Source: CAZJYI01 sp964550025 (GTDB lineage Bacteria; Verrucomicrobiota; Kiritimatiellia; UBA8416; CAYOBW01). Taken from it: 64,000 nt of DNA. Shown piece by piece: positions 62,520-64,000 of the stretch. Location of the stretch: the NCBI GenBank assembly GCA_964550025.1, contig CAZJYI010000048.1, forward strand, positions 1 to 64,000, given 5' to 3'. The notes beneath the pieces are model-generated. The model had not been told where the DNA came from. It saw only the letters and a program-made list of their open reading frames with translations, and did no database searches. Position 1 is the stretch's first letter; every line of letters starts with the position of its first letter. A program made the position numbers and the translations under genes.

Positions 62520-64000
62520 ATGAGACCGCGACGCTGCTTGCTTGCCGCATGTGCAATCCTGTTGTTCATCGCAGGACAGCACGGCCTGTGTGCCGAGCAG
62601 GAACCCGCTCCCTTCGTGCCGGTGTCGGAGATAGACAGGCTGCTGGTCAAAGGGCTTGAGCAAAGGGGGCTGCGACCGGCAGCTATCTGCTCGGACGAGG
62701 TCTTTCTGCGCCGCGCCTTTCTCGACGTCATCGGCACCATCCCGACCCCGTCCGAGACACGGGCCTTCCTGGAGTCGGTTGGTGCCGACAAGCGCATGCG
62801 CCTCATCGATCACCTCATGCGGCGCCCTGAGTTCGCCGACTACTGGACGTTGAAGTGGTGCGATCTACTGCGCGTCAAAGCAGAGTTTCCCATCAACCTC
62901 TGGCCGAACGGCGTACAGGCCTACGGTCGTTGGATCTACGACGCGGTATCGTCCAACATGCCTTATGACAAGTTCGCGCGTGCCATGCTCACATCCAACG
63001 GCAGCAACTTCCGCGTCCCGCCGGTGAACTTCTACCGTGCCGTGCAAGGGACAGAGCCGTCCACGCTTGCGGCGGCCGTGGCCCTCACTTTCATGGGAGT
63101 TCGCCTCGAAACGTGGCCGGAGGCCGAGCGTCGTAACCTGGAGGCTTTTTTCTCGCGGGTAGCCTTCAAGGGAACCGCCGAATGGAAAGAGGTCATTGTC
63201 TATCCCGATCCCGCGCGGGTCGATCCGTTCCAGGGCACGCTGCCCGACGGATGCGAAGCCTGGGTATCGGGCGGTCACGACCCGCGCGTCGTCTTTGCCG
63301 ACTGGCTTCTGCAGCCGGGCAATACCTGGTTCGCAAGGAACATCGTCAATCGTGCCTGGTCCTGGTTCTTCGGTTACGGTCTCATCCATGAACCCGACGA
63401 TATTCGCCCCGACAACCCCGCCGTTCATCCCGAGATCCTCGCGCTGCTGGAGAAGGAGCTCGTGGATCACGAGTACGATCTGCGCCACCTTTTCCGGGTG
63501 ATTCTCCGTTCCCACACGTACCAGCAGAGCTCTATTCCCCGCCAATCCCACCGCGATAACGATCGATGGTTTGCCCGCTACCCTCCGCGGCAGCTCGATG
63601 CCGAAGTCCTGCTCGATGCCCTGGGCGCGATTTCCGGGCAGCAGGAGGAGTACTCAAGTGCGATCCCCGAGCCTTTCACCTTCGTTCCCAGGGAGAACCG
63701 CAACATCACCCTCATCGATGGCAGTATCACCAGCCCGTTCCTCAAGATGTTCGGTCGCCCTGCTCGCGACACCGGGTTGGAAAGCGAACGCACGCGTCTT
63801 CCCACCCGGGAACAGCGCCTGCTTCTCATCAATTCGACGCAGATTCACAACAAGATCTCCAGGAGTTGGGAGTTGCTCGGTGCCCAGCGCACCCCGGGCG
63901 GGATGATAGAACTGATGTACCTGACCATACTTGCGCGCCTTCCGACCCCGCGCGAGACGGAGTTGGCTGAGCAACATCTGCGGAGCCGCCCACAGAAACA
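62520..64000 (+). CDS. DUF1549/DUF1553 (PSD1-type) secreted protein, 3' end outside window
   Basis: At least 493 residues, open to the edge. ATG 62520 is preferred over the in-frame ATG at 62514 because AGGT lies 7 nt upstream. Leader LLAACAILLFIAGQHGLCA. DUF1549: LLVKGLEQRGLRP, RRAFLDVIGTIPTPSETRAF, PEFADYWTLKWCDLLRVK. DUF1553 from about 245: DPRVVFADWLLQPGNTWFAR, NRAWSWFFGYGLIHEPDDIR, VILRSHTYQQSS. This pair of domains marks the abundant secreted PSCyt2/PSD1 proteins of planctomycetes and relatives. Function unknown. The N-terminal PSCyt1 cytochrome domain often present is absent. Confidence 0.9.
   Translation, partial: MRPRRCLLAACAILLFIAGQHGLCAEQEPAPFVPVSEIDRLLVKGLEQRGLRPAAICSDEVFLRRAFLDVIGTIPTPSETRAFLESVGADKRMRLIDHLMRRPEFADYWTLKWCDLLRVKAEFPINLWPNGVQAYGRWIYDAVSSNMPYDKFARAMLTSNGSNFRVPPVNFYRAVQGTEPSTLAAAVALTFMGVRLETWPEAERRNLEAFFSRVAFKGTAEWKEVIVYPDPARVDPFQGTLPDGCEAWVSGGHDPRVVFADWLLQPGNTWFARNIVNRAWSWFFGYGLIHEPDDIRPDNPAVHPEILALLEKELVDHEYDLRHLFRVILRSHTYQQSSIPRQSHRDNDRWFARYPPRQLDAEVLLDALGAISGQQEEYSSAIPEPFTFVPRENRNITLIDGSITSPFLKMFGRPARDTGLESERTRLPTREQRLLLINSTQIHNKISRSWELLGAQRTPGGMIELMYLTILARLPTPRETELAEQHLRSRPQK

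Noticed and set aside
1..64000. CRISPR arrays, tRNA and rRNA genes, transposase or integrase genes
   Set aside because: Looked for regularly spaced repeats, T-loop-like GTTCGA(A/T)TC contexts and DDE or tyrosine-recombinase motifs; none convincing. A covariance search could still find a tRNA missed by eye.

Overview
The window reads as a high-GC chromosome piece from a PVC-group bacterium, most likely Kiritimatiellota/Lentisphaerota or a planctomycete relative. This is inferred from family content: a sulfatase, an HzsA-like/FGE-like fusion, DUF1549/DUF1553, a WD40-bearing Ser/Thr kinase beside an ECF sigma factor, CotH/lamin-tail giant proteins, SASA esterase, Gfo/Idh/MocA oxidoreductases and many secreted beta-propellers. 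Almost everything between about 62 kb and 12 kb lies on the minus strand.

Left part (1-12 kb): two divergent PDZ/alpha-toroid paralogs, a SASA esterase carrying the same C-terminal jelly-roll-like module as its neighbour, an ABC exporter (ATPase plus FtsX/MacB-type permease) coupled to a lycopene-cyclase-like membrane protein, a small secreted protein, a secreted beta-helix protein and a MazEF-type toxin-antitoxin pair with a clear operator. From 12.1 to 21.3 kb, four genes joined by 4-bp ATGA overlaps encode an HzsA-like/FGE-like multihaem fusion, a Cys-type sulfatase, a DUF6057-like membrane protein and a propeller with a CXXCH haem motif. From 21.5 to 35.8 kb lie a secreted matrixin protease, a 3265-residue modular giant, an O-antigen-ligase-like protein and a hydrolase with a broken 5' end.

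The 35.8-50.3 kb block starts with an ECF sigma factor and a receptor-like kinase (kinase, membrane segment, WD40, lectin-like C-terminus). It continues through an amidohydrolase, two DUF1579-like proteins and three propeller proteins. Leader sequences and N-termini are visibly duplicated and swapped among these genes. From 50.9 to 57.5 kb come a RelE/Phd-type pair, two Gfo/Idh/MocA genes, an AlbA_2 protein and a graveyard of collapsed genes (heparinase-like, FAD oxidoreductase, LacI regulator), several of which keep a head and a tail but lack the middle.

The most interesting unit is at 57.2-61.7 kb. A small HTH protein, a large PHP/SMC-like ATPase (TrlF-like) and an AlbA_2 protein form a tight operon bounded by a perfect 21-bp direct repeat that matches LacI-coding sequence. 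It looks like an inserted, defence-type cassette. The right edge holds a beta-helix gene fragment and the start of a DUF1549/DUF1553 gene that runs off the window. Assignments rest on reading motifs by eye; no database search was run.
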